Shown here one piece after another: positions 27,435-36,121 of a stretch of DNA of 64,000 nucleotides. The notes under the pieces were generated by a model, which searched no databases, was not told the DNA's origin, and worked only from the letters and a program-made list of their open reading frames with translations. The position numbers and the translations under genes were made by a program. This stretch comes from Nitrosovibrio sp. Nv4 (GTDB lineage: Bacteria > Pseudomonadota > Gammaproteobacteria > Burkholderiales > Nitrosomonadaceae): NCBI RefSeq assembly GCF_900215485.1, contig NZ_OCMZ01000002.1, positions 372,001-436,000 on the forward strand, given 5' to 3'. Each line of letters opens with the position of its first letter. Position 1 is the stretch's first letter.

Positions 27435-29540
27435 ATGGAAGACAACGACGAAGAGTTGCAACCCCAGCCCTCTATCCCCCTGCAAACTTCCAATGCTGTT
27501 CTTCAGGCAGGTGAGCGTGTCGAGCACGAGCTCAAGGAGGTAAAAACAGCATTGGAGGACAAGACAAGACAACTTGATCACTCGCTATCTATCCTGCGGG
27601 CAACCATAGAATCCACGGCCGATGGGATCCTGGTTACCGACGAGGAAGGCCATGTGCTGCGCTTCAATGAAAGATACCTGCAGATGTGGCAGATTCATCT
27701 GCCCGAGATTATCGAGATGCAGCAGCATAGGCAACTGCTGAAATTCTGCTGCAAGCATTTGGCAGATCCGCAACAGTTCCTGGATAGAATGACGGAAATA
27801 TACGCGACCTGGCCGGCCGAGAGCCACGATTTGCTGGAACTCGCCGATGGCAGAGTGTTCGAGCGCTTTTCCAAGATCCAGTATGTGGAGGGCCGCAGTA
27901 TCGGCCGCGTCTGGAGCTTTAGAGATATCACGGCACGCAAGCGCGCTGAGGAAGCCTTACGGGAAAGCAGCGAGCGCTTGCGCTTTATGGCCGAGGCGAT
28001 GCCACAGAAAATATTTACTGCTCGGGCCGACGGTGCGGTGGATTATTTTAACCAGCAATGGAAAGATTACACCGGGCTTGCCTTTGAACAGATGCAAGGG
28101 TGGGAATGGACAAAACTCATCCATCCCGATGATGTGGATGAGAGCGTCAGACGCTGGCGGCATTCCCTGAGCACGGGGGAGCCTCTCCAGATGGAATGCC
28201 GTTTCCGGCAAGGCAATGGCGATTACCGCTGGCATTTGACCCGTGCCCAGGCCAAACACGACGCCAAAGGATATATATCGATATGGGTAGGTTCAAACAC
28301 GGATATCGACACCATCAAGCGCGCGGACGAGGAGAAAAAGCAACTCCTTGAGAACGAACGGATCGCGAGGAGCGATGCCGAACGAGCCAATCGAATGAAG
28401 GATGAATTTCTCGCCACGCTATCCCACGAGCTTAGAACACCACTTAATGCGATCCTTGGATGGTCGCAGCTCATTTTGCAGGGAACAATGAGCATGAAAG
28501 ACATCCAGCGAGGCCTTGAGACTATCGAGCGAAATGCTCGAGCGCAGAACAAGCTTATCGAGGATCTTCTCGAAATGAGCAGTATCATTTCCGGAAAGGT
28601 GAGGCTTGACGTGCAAAGGCTGGACCTGGCCGCCATAGCGGAAGTTGCGGTTGAATCGGTAGCCCCGGCAGCGGAAGCCAAAGGAATCCGCATCCGGAAA
28701 ATAATCGATCCAGGAGCCGGGCTCGTTTCCGGTGACCATAACCGGCTTCAACAGATAGTCTGGAACCTTCTTTCCAACGCGGTTAAATTTACGCCCAAGG
28801 GGGGTACCGTAGAGGTTATAGTCGAGCGGGTAGCTTCACATCTCGAAGCGACGGTAAGAGACTCCGGGGCGGGCATCAAGCCCGAGTTTCTGGTATACGT
28901 TTTTGATCGTTTCCGCCAGGCCGATTCTTCGCTTACCCGAAATCACGGCGGCCTCGGCCTGGGGCTTGCCATCGTGAAGCAGCTTGTGGGACTGCATGGC
29001 GGAACGGTCCGGGCGGAAAGCGAAGGCGAAGGTAAAGGAGCATCGTTTATCGTGAGTTTGCCGCTTGCTCCCATCAATGACAGTCACGACAGGCAATCCC
29101 TGGCAGCGCCCCCCCATTCTGCTCTACAGAACGGATACATATCGCTCCCCGGTGTAAAGATCCTGGTCATCGATGATGAACCGGATGCCCGTGAACTCAT
29201 CAATGAGGTACTTACGCAATGTGAAGCCGAAGTCATCACTGCCGGGAGTGCCATGGAAGGACTGCAGATCCTGAAAAGCCAGAGGCCGGATGTGATGATA
29301 AGCGACATCGGCATGCCGGAAACCGATGGTTACCAGTTCATCCGCGCAGTGAGAAGCCTTCCCGCAACTCACGGCGGCAAAACACCGGCTATTGCACTAA
29401 GCGCATTTGCTCACTCTGAAGACCGGACCAAAGCCATGATTGCCGGTTACCAGATACATCTTTCCAAACCTGTTGAATCGCAGGAGTTGATTGCTTCGAT
29501 TGGTAATTTGACCGGATGGCCGCGAAAGCCGGGCGGATAG
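27435..29540 (+). CDS. Soluble PAS hybrid histidine kinase
   Basis: A 701-residue protein without membrane segments. It starts with a coiled-coil-like stretch (about 20-50), a PAS domain (52-165: ILRATIESTADGILVTDEEGHVLRFNERYLQMW), and a PAS_3-type domain with PAC (about 180-300: GWEWTKLIHPDDVDESV). HisKA has the His in DEFLATLSHELRTPLNAILGW; the ATPase domain has NLLSNAVKFT, DSGAGI and GLGLGLAIVKQ. A C-terminal receiver (about 575-690) has VIDDEPD, SDIGMPETDG and KPVES. It is built like the divergent kinase but has fewer PAS units. A GAGGATAAG site precedes the ATG. No response regulator gene is adjacent. Confidence 0.9.
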   Translation: MEDNDEELQPQPSIPLQTSNAVLQAGERVEHELKEVKTALEDKTRQLDHSLSILRATIESTADGILVTDEEGHVLRFNERYLQMWQIHLPEIIEMQQHRQLLKFCCKHLADPQQFLDRMTEIYATWPAESHDLLELADGRVFERFSKIQYVEGRSIGRVWSFRDITARKRAEEALRESSERLRFMAEAMPQKIFTARADGAVDYFNQQWKDYTGLAFEQMQGWEWTKLIHPDDVDESVRRWRHSLSTGEPLQMECRFRQGNGDYRWHLTRAQAKHDAKGYISIWVGSNTDIDTIKRADEEKKQLLENERIARSDAERANRMKDEFLATLSHELRTPLNAILGWSQLILQGTMSMKDIQRGLETIERNARAQNKLIEDLLEMSSIISGKVRLDVQRLDLAAIAEVAVESVAPAAEAKGIRIRKIIDPGAGLVSGDHNRLQQIVWNLLSNAVKFTPKGGTVEVIVERVASHLEATVRDSGAGIKPEFLVYVFDRFRQADSSLTRNHGGLGLGLAIVKQLVGLHGGTVRAESEGEGKGASFIVSLPLAPINDSHDRQSLAAPPHSALQNGYISLPGVKILVIDDEPDARELINEVLTQCEAEVITAGSAMEGLQILKSQRPDVMISDIGMPETDGYQFIRAVRSLPATHGGKTPAIALSAFAHSEDRTKAMIAGYQIHLSKPVESQELIASIGNLTGWPRKPGG

Positions 29541-29893
29541 CGAGACAATCAGCCGGCCTAAGGTTGTTCCAGATAACGAACAGTAGCGCCGTATGCCAAC
29601 GAATCATCGCGATCGGCAAGCCGAGAGTTTACGTCGCAACGGCATAATTATCAGAATATCTCAGTTGATACCGGAACTCGGAACTGACAAGTATTCACAC
29701 GGCTCTTCTGCCCTTCAATTTTCGCTATACATCTTCGGACGTCCTGTTTGATATTTGTGTGACAACGCACAGAAGAAGCCTTGCAAACCAGCAACCATAA
29801 TAAGAGGGTTGGTGGGTTGAAACTGAAGAAGTGCAGCCCTTGGCAATCCTCCTGGGAGTCGCACAGATCTATCAGATTCGAGGAGTATAAAAA
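29541..29893. other. Intergenic region upstream of the second PEP-CTERM gene
   Basis: About 350 bases. They must carry the promoter of the PEP-CTERM gene; GAGGAG just before 29894 is its ribosome site. No other signal seen. Confidence 0.4.
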
Positions 29894-30565
29894 ATGATTA
29901 AAAGAACAGTATTAGCACTCTCGCTGGCAGCAACAGCGATGTCATCGTACGCTGGATCCTATACCGATACAACATTGAATAACAGCTTTGCAACCGCCGC
30001 GAATATCAATCCATATTTCACCACTGCATTCAGCCCCGACATTGGTAATACTGCCGGGAACAATACCTCAATGGATGGACCTTGGGTGACGATTTCAGGC
30101 CAGGGCAACGACGCTTCCGATTACTTCAGTTTCGACATATCACAAGAAGGACAGCGGGTTACGCTCGACATAGACTACACCATGGATCATCCAAACAATC
30201 CGTATGGTTTCGATGCCGAGGTCGCGCTTTGGCAACAGGTCGACACCGATGCCTATTCACTCCTCGACTGGAATGACGACTCTTCAACGTCAGCAGGCGC
30301 CGGTGGATCAGTACATGACTTTGATTCTTTCCAGGTGCTAAATGCACCGGCGGGTCACTACATCGCTGGCGTGAGTCGCTTTTTTAACGAACCGAATGAT
30401 ACGGGCTGGAGCGCGGAAAGTTTTATTGCCGGTGATCGTCAATATACTCTGCAGGTCCAAGTGAGCCCGGTGCCGGAACCGGAAAGCTACGCGATGCTCC
30501 TGGCTGGTTTGGGGCTGATCGGAGCAATATCTCGTATATCCCGCAGAAGGCGAATATTTGGCTAG
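29894..30565 (+). CDS. PEP-CTERM sorting-domain protein with PPC-like domain
   Basis: A 223-residue exported protein: signal peptide to about SYA-GS, then a beta-sandwich-like body. The body contains NDASDYFSFDISQEGQRVTLDIDY, FDAEVALWQQ and APAGHYIAGVSRFF, again resembling a pre-peptidase C-terminal domain. The end has PVPEPESYAMLLAGLGLIGAISRISRRRR, a PEP motif, hydrophobic helix and Arg cluster recognised by exosortase. It has the same layout as the PEP-CTERM protein at 15613 but only modest sequence similarity. GAGGAG precedes the ATG. Expected to be processed at the inner membrane and released to the outer surface or extracellular polysaccharide. Confidence 0.88.
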   Translation: MIKRTVLALSLAATAMSSYAGSYTDTTLNNSFATAANINPYFTTAFSPDIGNTAGNNTSMDGPWVTISGQGNDASDYFSFDISQEGQRVTLDIDYTMDHPNNPYGFDAEVALWQQVDTDAYSLLDWNDDSSTSAGAGGSVHDFDSFQVLNAPAGHYIAGVSRFFNEPNDTGWSAESFIAGDRQYTLQVQVSPVPEPESYAMLLAGLGLIGAISRISRRRRIFG

Positions 30566-30774
30566 TGGCGAGGATGGGTGGAGCGTGCGCTGATGGGTTG
30601 CGTTTCGCTCAATCCATTCAAGGAATTGTTCAATGGCCTCCAACACATTGCTTTCAAACCAGCATGATTTCAAGGCGTGGAACTTCAGACTTTGTCATCA
30701 CCTGGGTGAAAAGCCCAAGGGTTGCTACAGAGCCGAATATACAGTTCTATGCTTTGTTTCTTATTCGCCGAGGA

Positions 30775-31089
30775 TCAGGACTGTCCGAGACATAACCGCA
30801 GGCACTCCGATTGAGGCAAACCCATTTCTCTGCAGCGTTCCCTGCAATCCAATGATCCGCCGCCGCCCCCATCATTCCCATCCTCTGGGCATTCGACTCT
30901 GCATCGTTCAAAACTGATTCCATTCTCAAAAACCCTCTCGCATACAAGTTCGCATTCAATGGGCTGCGCGGTGATCCCGGTCAATACCTGCATGTGCAGC
31001 CCTCTTTCAAGGAAACCGGAAACACACATGCGGTAATTTGCACGCGTTTTGTAAAGCGAAGCATCTGCCGTAAAGGTGGGTATATTCAT
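30775..31089 (-). CDS. Cysteine-rich peptide with two CX3C hairpin motifs
   Basis: A 104-residue protein preceded by a strong GGGAGGT ribosome site. The first 20 residues (IPTFTADASLYKTRANYR) look like a conserved leader segment; I recall similar starts on unrelated small bacterial proteins, but could not verify this. The rest has nine Cys at 22, 46, 50, 63, 67, 82, 86, 96 and 100, arranged as C-x3-C-x12-C-x3-C and C-x3-C-x9-C-x3-C, separated by a Gly run (72-78). Twin CX3C motifs usually close a helical hairpin by two disulfides. There is no classical signal peptide and no modification or export gene next door. Function unknown. Confidence 0.65.
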   Translation of the reverse strand: MNIPTFTADASLYKTRANYRMCVSGFLERGLHMQVLTGITAQPIECELVCERVFENGISFERCRVECPEDGNDGGGGGSLDCRERCREMGLPQSECLRLCLGQS

Positions 31090-31479
31090 TTTGGTTACCT
31101 CCCTGAATTGTTTGGTTCCACATCACAATATGATGGCGCCTCGGCGCGAAAAATTTAGCCGGAATTACATGCCCTCTGAATGTAAATATGGCAAAAACGT
31201 CTCTGGCAACCGTTTACTATCCATTGTTTAATCTTTAAATAGACCACGCAGGGAAAAAATCAAGCTTGGGTGAACTCAAACGACAATTCAATTACAAATC
31301 AGGAAACGTGATAATGGATGGATAGTTTATAACGCTCCTGCGATACGGCTTTACTACAAGTCTACAAGCGGCCACCGTGAACAATTGCCAAGCAAATGGG
31401 ACGCATCTGCCCGCGATATGGCAAGCTCCCGTGGCAAAATAACCGGATTTTCAGTCAACCTCGTCAATCGATCAAGAAT
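31090..31479. other. Divergent intergenic region
   Basis: About 390 bases between the Cys-rich peptide and the anchored hydrolase. It is AT-rich around 31,180-31,330, as expected for promoters; no specific site identified. An in-frame ATG at 31396 could extend the hydrolase by 28 residues. Confidence 0.35.
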
Positions 31480-32382
31480 ATGCGTCACTGGATGCTGGTC
31501 TCTGTGTTTTCGCTGCTCTGCGGCGTTGCGGTCATACTGCTCGCCGCCGTTGGCGTTGGGGAGCTGCTGTCGGGGCCGGTACCCACTGCCGTGGATTCGC
31601 TGTCCAGCGCCATATCGACCGACGTTCCGGTCGAGCCGGTGCAAATTCCCGTCAACATCAGTTCCAGGGATACTGATTCCAACGTGCACGGCTGGCTGGT
31701 GCGCGGTACGCGTGGAGACGGTGCGGTATTGCTTGTCCATTCGCTCCGAAGCAATCGTGTGGAAATGCTGAGCCGGGCAAAATTTTTGAATGAACAGGGA
31801 TACACTGTTCTCCTCATTGATCTGCGCGGACACGGCGAAACGCCGGGGGATCGAATTACCTTTGGTTTGCGCGAATCGGAAGACGTGGAAGCATCAGTAG
31901 CATATTTGCAAAATACCTTTCCGGGAGAACGTATTGGCGCCATCGGCGTCTCGCTGGGCGCAGCCGCTATCGTGCTCGCGAAAAATTCCTTGCGACTTGA
32001 CGCCGTGGTGCTCGAGTCGGTCCATGCCACAATCGAAGAAGCGGTGAAAAATCGGCTTAAGCTTCATCTCGGCGAGTTTGGGCCAGTCTTGTCCCCACTC
32101 CTGCTGGCACAGTTGTCGTTTCGTTTGAATATCTCTCCCGAAGAGTTGAATCCTGCCAATCAGATAGACAAGCTCAACGCCCCATTATTTCTTATTTCCG
32201 GCACCGACGATCAGCATACGAAAGTGGCGGAAACGCAACGGTTGTTCGATACTGCCCGGCAGCCGAAAGAAATATGGATTGTTCCTGGCGGCGGCCACTT
32301 CAATATGCACGCCTACGCCGGCAAGGAATACGAGAATCGTATATCCGATTTTTTTGAATGGTATTTGCGAAAACAGAACTAG
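31480..32382 (+). CDS. Membrane-anchored alpha/beta hydrolase
   Basis: A 300-residue protein starting with a signal-anchor (MRHWMLVSVFSLLCGVAVIL). The hydrolase core follows: oxyanion region VLLVHSLRSN, LLIDLRGHGETPG, nucleophile elbow GVSLGA (Ser in G-x-S-x-G), acid LISGTDDQHT and catalytic His in GGGHFNMH. This is the layout of serine alpha/beta hydrolases with peptidase_S9/BAAT-like cores. It is probably anchored in the inner membrane and facing the periplasm; the substrate is unknown. An upstream ATG at 31396 is possible but would put 28 polar residues before the anchor. Not in an operon: the next gene runs towards it. Confidence 0.8.
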   Translation: MRHWMLVSVFSLLCGVAVILLAAVGVGELLSGPVPTAVDSLSSAISTDVPVEPVQIPVNISSRDTDSNVHGWLVRGTRGDGAVLLVHSLRSNRVEMLSRAKFLNEQGYTVLLIDLRGHGETPGDRITFGLRESEDVEASVAYLQNTFPGERIGAIGVSLGAAAIVLAKNSLRLDAVVLESVHATIEEAVKNRLKLHLGEFGPVLSPLLLAQLSFRLNISPEELNPANQIDKLNAPLFLISGTDDQHTKVAETQRLFDTARQPKEIWIVPGGGHFNMHAYAGKEYENRISDFFEWYLRKQN

Positions 32383-32533
32383 GAACGGATATGGTCGAGC
32401 CTGTCCGTTAGCCAGAGCCTAATGAGCGATTGCCAGAGTAACACGGGCGGTGCGCTTCTTTGCCTGGCATTGCCCTGGCAGGTCAAACTCGAGCAAATCT
32501 AAATTCTCTGTTGCCGCTCAAAATCCGCTTTTT

Positions 32534-33580
32534 TTAGAGTGGCGTTAGAAATGACACACCGCTAGCGCCTACCGCAGAGCCATCCCAAAGGCGTTGCGCA
32601 AACCGGTTCCCTTGGGTCTCACCGGAATCGCCGAGCACACGCGCAACCCTGCACCTATGGAAGCTCGCCAGTTGCTTGCGGAACGGAATGACAATATCCG
32701 TTTTATTTCCATACAGCGCTTCATGCAGCTTGGGCAGTTCGTGCCATGGAGCGGTAGGTCTGCTGTGGTGCGCATTGTGATAACCAAAGTTGAGGGTGAT
32801 GAGATTCAACCATGGATAACGGGTCGAAATCAGATTGCTGAATGTATGAGTTTGCTCATAATCCCGGTCCCCTCTGCGCTTTATCGAATCCGGGCCGCTA
32901 CCGGATTCCATAACGATGTCATAATTATGCTGAAGTGCATCCATGAAACGTAAAATTGTTACAAGGATCGCATACGCGAGGAGATAGCACACAAAGGCGA
33001 TAGGCGAATAGAGGAATAACGCCAGAAGCAGGCTCGACCGGACAATGACTATTCTTATCATCCGAGACCGCTGGTCTTTTTTCTCCGTGAAGAGAAAAGG
33101 AGCAAGAACAAGCGCGCCATGCATGAGAAACTCTACCGCCGGCACGTACAGCCACTCCAACGTCTCCACGATTCTCAGCTGGATCGGATGCCGCGCGAGA
33201 TAGCCTCTGTAGTCGAACCCGATTACGTCGGCCCTATCCACATGGTGCCGCATATGTACGCTCCTCAAATCCTCGTAAGTGCCGTAGCAACCCCCGGAAA
33301 ACCAGTTCAACGCGCTTCCAACCAAGGCATTGTGACGCGGGGATTTGAATAATGCATTATGGCCGCACTCATGGATCATGTATGAGGCGATCACCATGCC
33401 ATGAGCCATTGCGAGCGTACCCATCGCCATCAGAACCGGATTCAGGGACAGAATGAGCGTGGCCCCGCCAAAATAGGCAAGCTGACAATAAAACAGGGCC
33501 AAAACACTTGGACGCAGGCCGCCCCTATGACGAAAATACGTTTTCTCGATTCTGTTGAACATGCTTTGCAAGTCTCCCAT
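32534..33580 (-). CDS. Membrane fatty acid desaturase
   Basis: A 348-residue integral membrane di-iron enzyme. The three histidine boxes are HECGH (residues 70-74), HMRHH (109-113) and HNAHH (near 265). Hydrophobic segments lie at about 24-48, 50-68, 145-165 and 178-215. The third box is followed by RPTAPWHELPKLHEALYG, as in fatty acid desaturases of the DesA/AlkB superfamily. It would introduce a double bond in a lipid acyl chain, or hydroxylate a lipid, using O2 and electrons from a ferredoxin or similar. It diverges from a MarR-like regulator, with twin palindromes in between, so local control is likely. Confidence 0.85.
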   Translation of the reverse strand: MGDLQSMFNRIEKTYFRHRGGLRPSVLALFYCQLAYFGGATLILSLNPVLMAMGTLAMAHGMVIASYMIHECGHNALFKSPRHNALVGSALNWFSGGCYGTYEDLRSVHMRHHVDRADVIGFDYRGYLARHPIQLRIVETLEWLYVPAVEFLMHGALVLAPFLFTEKKDQRSRMIRIVIVRSSLLLALFLYSPIAFVCYLLAYAILVTILRFMDALQHNYDIVMESGSGPDSIKRRGDRDYEQTHTFSNLISTRYPWLNLITLNFGYHNAHHSRPTAPWHELPKLHEALYGNKTDIVIPFRKQLASFHRCRVARVLGDSGETQGNRFAQRLWDGSAVGASGVSFLTPL

Positions 33581-33651
33581 TAGCTACTACATGCAGCCTT
33601 AGCGCAGCTATTCCTGTAGCGGAAGTTATTTTCCAGGCTAAAATGCAATTA

Positions 33652-33671
33652 TACATGTAAAATTACATGTA
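33652..33671. promoter_or_regulatory. Paired palindromes, candidate operator
   Basis: Two copies of the 8-base palindrome TACATGTA lie at 33652-33659 and 33664-33671, their centres 12 bases apart. They sit between the divergent desaturase and MarR-like genes, about 70 bases from each start. The spacing of about one helical turn suits cooperative binding of a dimeric regulator, probably the adjacent one. Confidence 0.55.
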
Positions 33672-33740
33672 AAAAAGAATTAGAATTATCTGGCAATCCT
33701 CAATTTCGAAAAATGCAAAGATCAAAGATAAAGGTTTAAA

Positions 33741-34163
33741 TTGGATAAACCGCAAAAACAGGCACATGCCGATCGCCTCCAGTTCATCCAGTTACTCAGC
33801 ATTACGGATCAGTACTGGATAGATATGCTGGGAAACCAACGTTTCCACGATTTGAATTACTACGACCTCTTTACGCAAATGTGGCTAAGGCTCAACGGTG
33901 GCGGTTGTGACACTTTTCACAAGTCCGAGTTGTACCAGCTCATGCCGAACATCAGCCAACGAACCGCAATCAAATACATCCAGATCGCAATCGATCACGG
34001 GTTACTCCTGGAGCAAGCCAACCCGAAAGATCTCCGTTCCAGATGCGTAACCATGTCGGCCGATCTCAAGCAGAAAATCGAGCGTTTTCTGGATTATTCC
34101 ATTTCAGTGTTCCAGGCGCTTCCTCCCCCCAGCCCACAGCAAGAGGGCGGCAAAGCGAGATGA
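33741..34163 (+). CDS. MarR-like winged-helix regulator
   Basis: A 140-residue protein whose centre resembles a winged helix-turn-helix: FHKSELYQLMPNISQRTAIKYIQIAIDHGLLLEQANPKDLRSRCVTMSADLKQKIERFLD. A recognition-helix segment is followed by a wing with the D-x-R-S-R pattern common in MarR-family regulators, then a C-terminal helix. It starts at TTG (33741), with AAAGG about six bases upstream; no ATG is available. Located 160 bases from the divergent desaturase gene. Probably a repressor or activator of that gene and of itself through the TACATGTA pair; the ligand is unknown. Confidence 0.65.
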   Translation: MDKPQKQAHADRLQFIQLLSITDQYWIDMLGNQRFHDLNYYDLFTQMWLRLNGGGCDTFHKSELYQLMPNISQRTAIKYIQIAIDHGLLLEQANPKDLRSRCVTMSADLKQKIERFLDYSISVFQALPPPSPQQEGGKAR

Positions 34164-34470
34164 ATTGGGCCTGAATGGTTTCGTTTAGCAGATCGGAGAA
34201 CCCGGGGAACCGTAGCCCCATCAGAAAAACAATCAGAAACAAATGTTCTGCGGCCGGCGCAACACTCAATCTGTCATTGTTCAAGAAGACGCTTCGTGCT
34301 GTAGCGCACAGAATGATCCAGGTTTACGTTTCATGATATTGATCAGTCGAACCTTTCATATATCTCATACATCTCGAGCGCGATTTTAGCGACAGCACGG
34401 CCGGAAAAGCTGAAGCGTCGCGGGTGCGGTTATATTTCGAAATGTCTTGAACAATAAAAGGGAAATTAAC
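34164..34470. other. Intergenic region
   Basis: About 305 bases before the DAO-Rieske gene. AAAAGGGA just before 34471 is that gene's ribosome site. No coding or RNA signal seen. Confidence 0.35.
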
Positions 34471-35970
34471 GTGAATACGATTTCTGTCTGGCGCGCTACG
34501 GCGCCCGAAGCAGGTTTTCCCATGCTGCAAGAAGAGACGACTGCGGACGTGGTGATCGTGGGAGGCGGTATCACCGGAGTTACACTCGCTTTGAATCTGG
34601 TCGAGCAAGGCACCTCGGTCGTGTTACTGGAAGCCCGCAATATTGGTTTCGGTAGCACCGGCAACTCAACTGGCAACCTTTATGAAACGGTTAGCCGAGG
34701 CATTCACAGGGTCGTCAATCAATGGGGCGGTGATGTCGCCCATGCCATAACCACTGCTCGCCGCACGGCGCTGGAGCAAATCGAGCAAAGGGTCAGGCGA
34801 TTCAACATCCCCTGTGGTTTTCGCCGTTGCAAGCTGTACCGCTATGCTACAACCGAGAACGCGCAATCGACGATAGAAAAGGAGTACCAGGCCTCGCTAA
34901 AAGCAGGTTTGACGGCGCATTTTGAAAAAACGCTGCTGGCTCCCCTTCCCCGGCCCCAAGGGCCCGCCATGGTCCTGAACAACCAGGCGCAGTTTCACCC
35001 TCAGGCGTATATCCACGGGCTTGCTGGCGAGGCCGCCAGCCGGGGCTGCCGTATTTTCGAGAACTCGATGGCGCTTGAGGTGGACCCGGACCGGCGCGTC
35101 GTGCGCACCGCCAATGGCCAGGTAACAGCCAGGGAGGTCGTGCTTGCTACTCATTCGCCGAAGGGAATCCACTTGGTGCAAGCCGAAATGATCGTGAACC
35201 GCGAATATGGGCTCGCCACGCGCATTGCCAGGGATTCGTTTCCTGACGGAATTTTCTGGGGCAGCGGTATCGAGCGGCTCTCGGTACGTAGCGTGGACGT
35301 GGACGATGCAACGTTCTTCGTGTGTGTGGGGGAGGAGCACAAAACCGGACAGGAAGATGCAACCATCAACCTGGATCGGCTTGAAGCGGCTGCCCAGGGG
35401 AATTTCAACGTGAGCGAGATAGCGTACCGATGGTCGGCCCAGAATTATAGCGCCGCTGATGGCTTGCCCTATATCGGAAGGGATGCAGCCGGCTGTTTCA
35501 TCGCAACTGGTTTTGAAACCGACGGTTTGATCTATGGAACGTTAGCCGCATCGCTTATCGCCGACAAAATTGCCGGTCGCGACAACGTCCTCGCACCGAT
35601 CGTCAAAGCGACCCGGTTTTCACCGTTGAAAGGCGCCAAGGGCGTAGCCGAGGAAACCGCAACCGTGCTGAAATCGCTGATCAAGGACTACGTGACCGAT
35701 CGCGAGACAATTCCACTATCTCAGCTCATGCCGGGCAAAGCGGCAATCGTGAAATTCGAGAACGTATCGCTCGCCGCTTATAGAGAGACCGACGGCACGT
35801 TATTTGCGGTTTCGCCGGTGTGTACGCATATGAAGTGCAGAGTTCACTGGAACGGTGTGGAAAAAAGCTGGGACTGCCCCTGCCACGGCAGCCGTTTCGC
35901 GCCCGACGGAACGGTAATTGAAGGCCCTGCAACGGAGCCGTTGCAACGCCACTTTCTGCCGGGGCACTAG
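34471..35970 (+). CDS. FAD-dependent (DAO-type) oxidoreductase fused to Rieske domain
   Basis: A 499-residue protein. The N-terminal FAD domain has the dinucleotide-binding VVIVGGGITGVTLALNLVEQG and ends with FIATGFETDGLIYGTLAA, as in D-amino-acid-oxidase-type enzymes. The last ~70 residues form a Rieske [2Fe-2S] domain with ligands in CTHMKCRVHW and CPCHGSRF. Such DAO-Rieske fusions are widespread but poorly characterised; they probably pass electrons from an amine-type substrate to the cluster. I chose the GTG at 34471, with AAAAGGGA upstream; a TTG at 34447 would add eight residues. No export signal is visible. Confidence 0.85.
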   Translation: MNTISVWRATAPEAGFPMLQEETTADVVIVGGGITGVTLALNLVEQGTSVVLLEARNIGFGSTGNSTGNLYETVSRGIHRVVNQWGGDVAHAITTARRTALEQIEQRVRRFNIPCGFRRCKLYRYATTENAQSTIEKEYQASLKAGLTAHFEKTLLAPLPRPQGPAMVLNNQAQFHPQAYIHGLAGEAASRGCRIFENSMALEVDPDRRVVRTANGQVTAREVVLATHSPKGIHLVQAEMIVNREYGLATRIARDSFPDGIFWGSGIERLSVRSVDVDDATFFVCVGEEHKTGQEDATINLDRLEAAAQGNFNVSEIAYRWSAQNYSAADGLPYIGRDAAGCFIATGFETDGLIYGTLAASLIADKIAGRDNVLAPIVKATRFSPLKGAKGVAEETATVLKSLIKDYVTDRETIPLSQLMPGKAAIVKFENVSLAAYRETDGTLFAVSPVCTHMKCRVHWNGVEKSWDCPCHGSRFAPDGTVIEGPATEPLQRHFLPGH

Positions 35971-36121
35971 ATCAAAAAGTACGCTCATCAGCATGTAACT
36001 CACGGGCGGCAGGTGTATGTCAATGAAATGGATTCCTCCTTGGCATCGCACGTGCCGGGTGGTTCTGGACAGACAGCCAGCGGAAAGAAACGGGTATTTC
36101 AGCGATGCATTTCATTGACTA

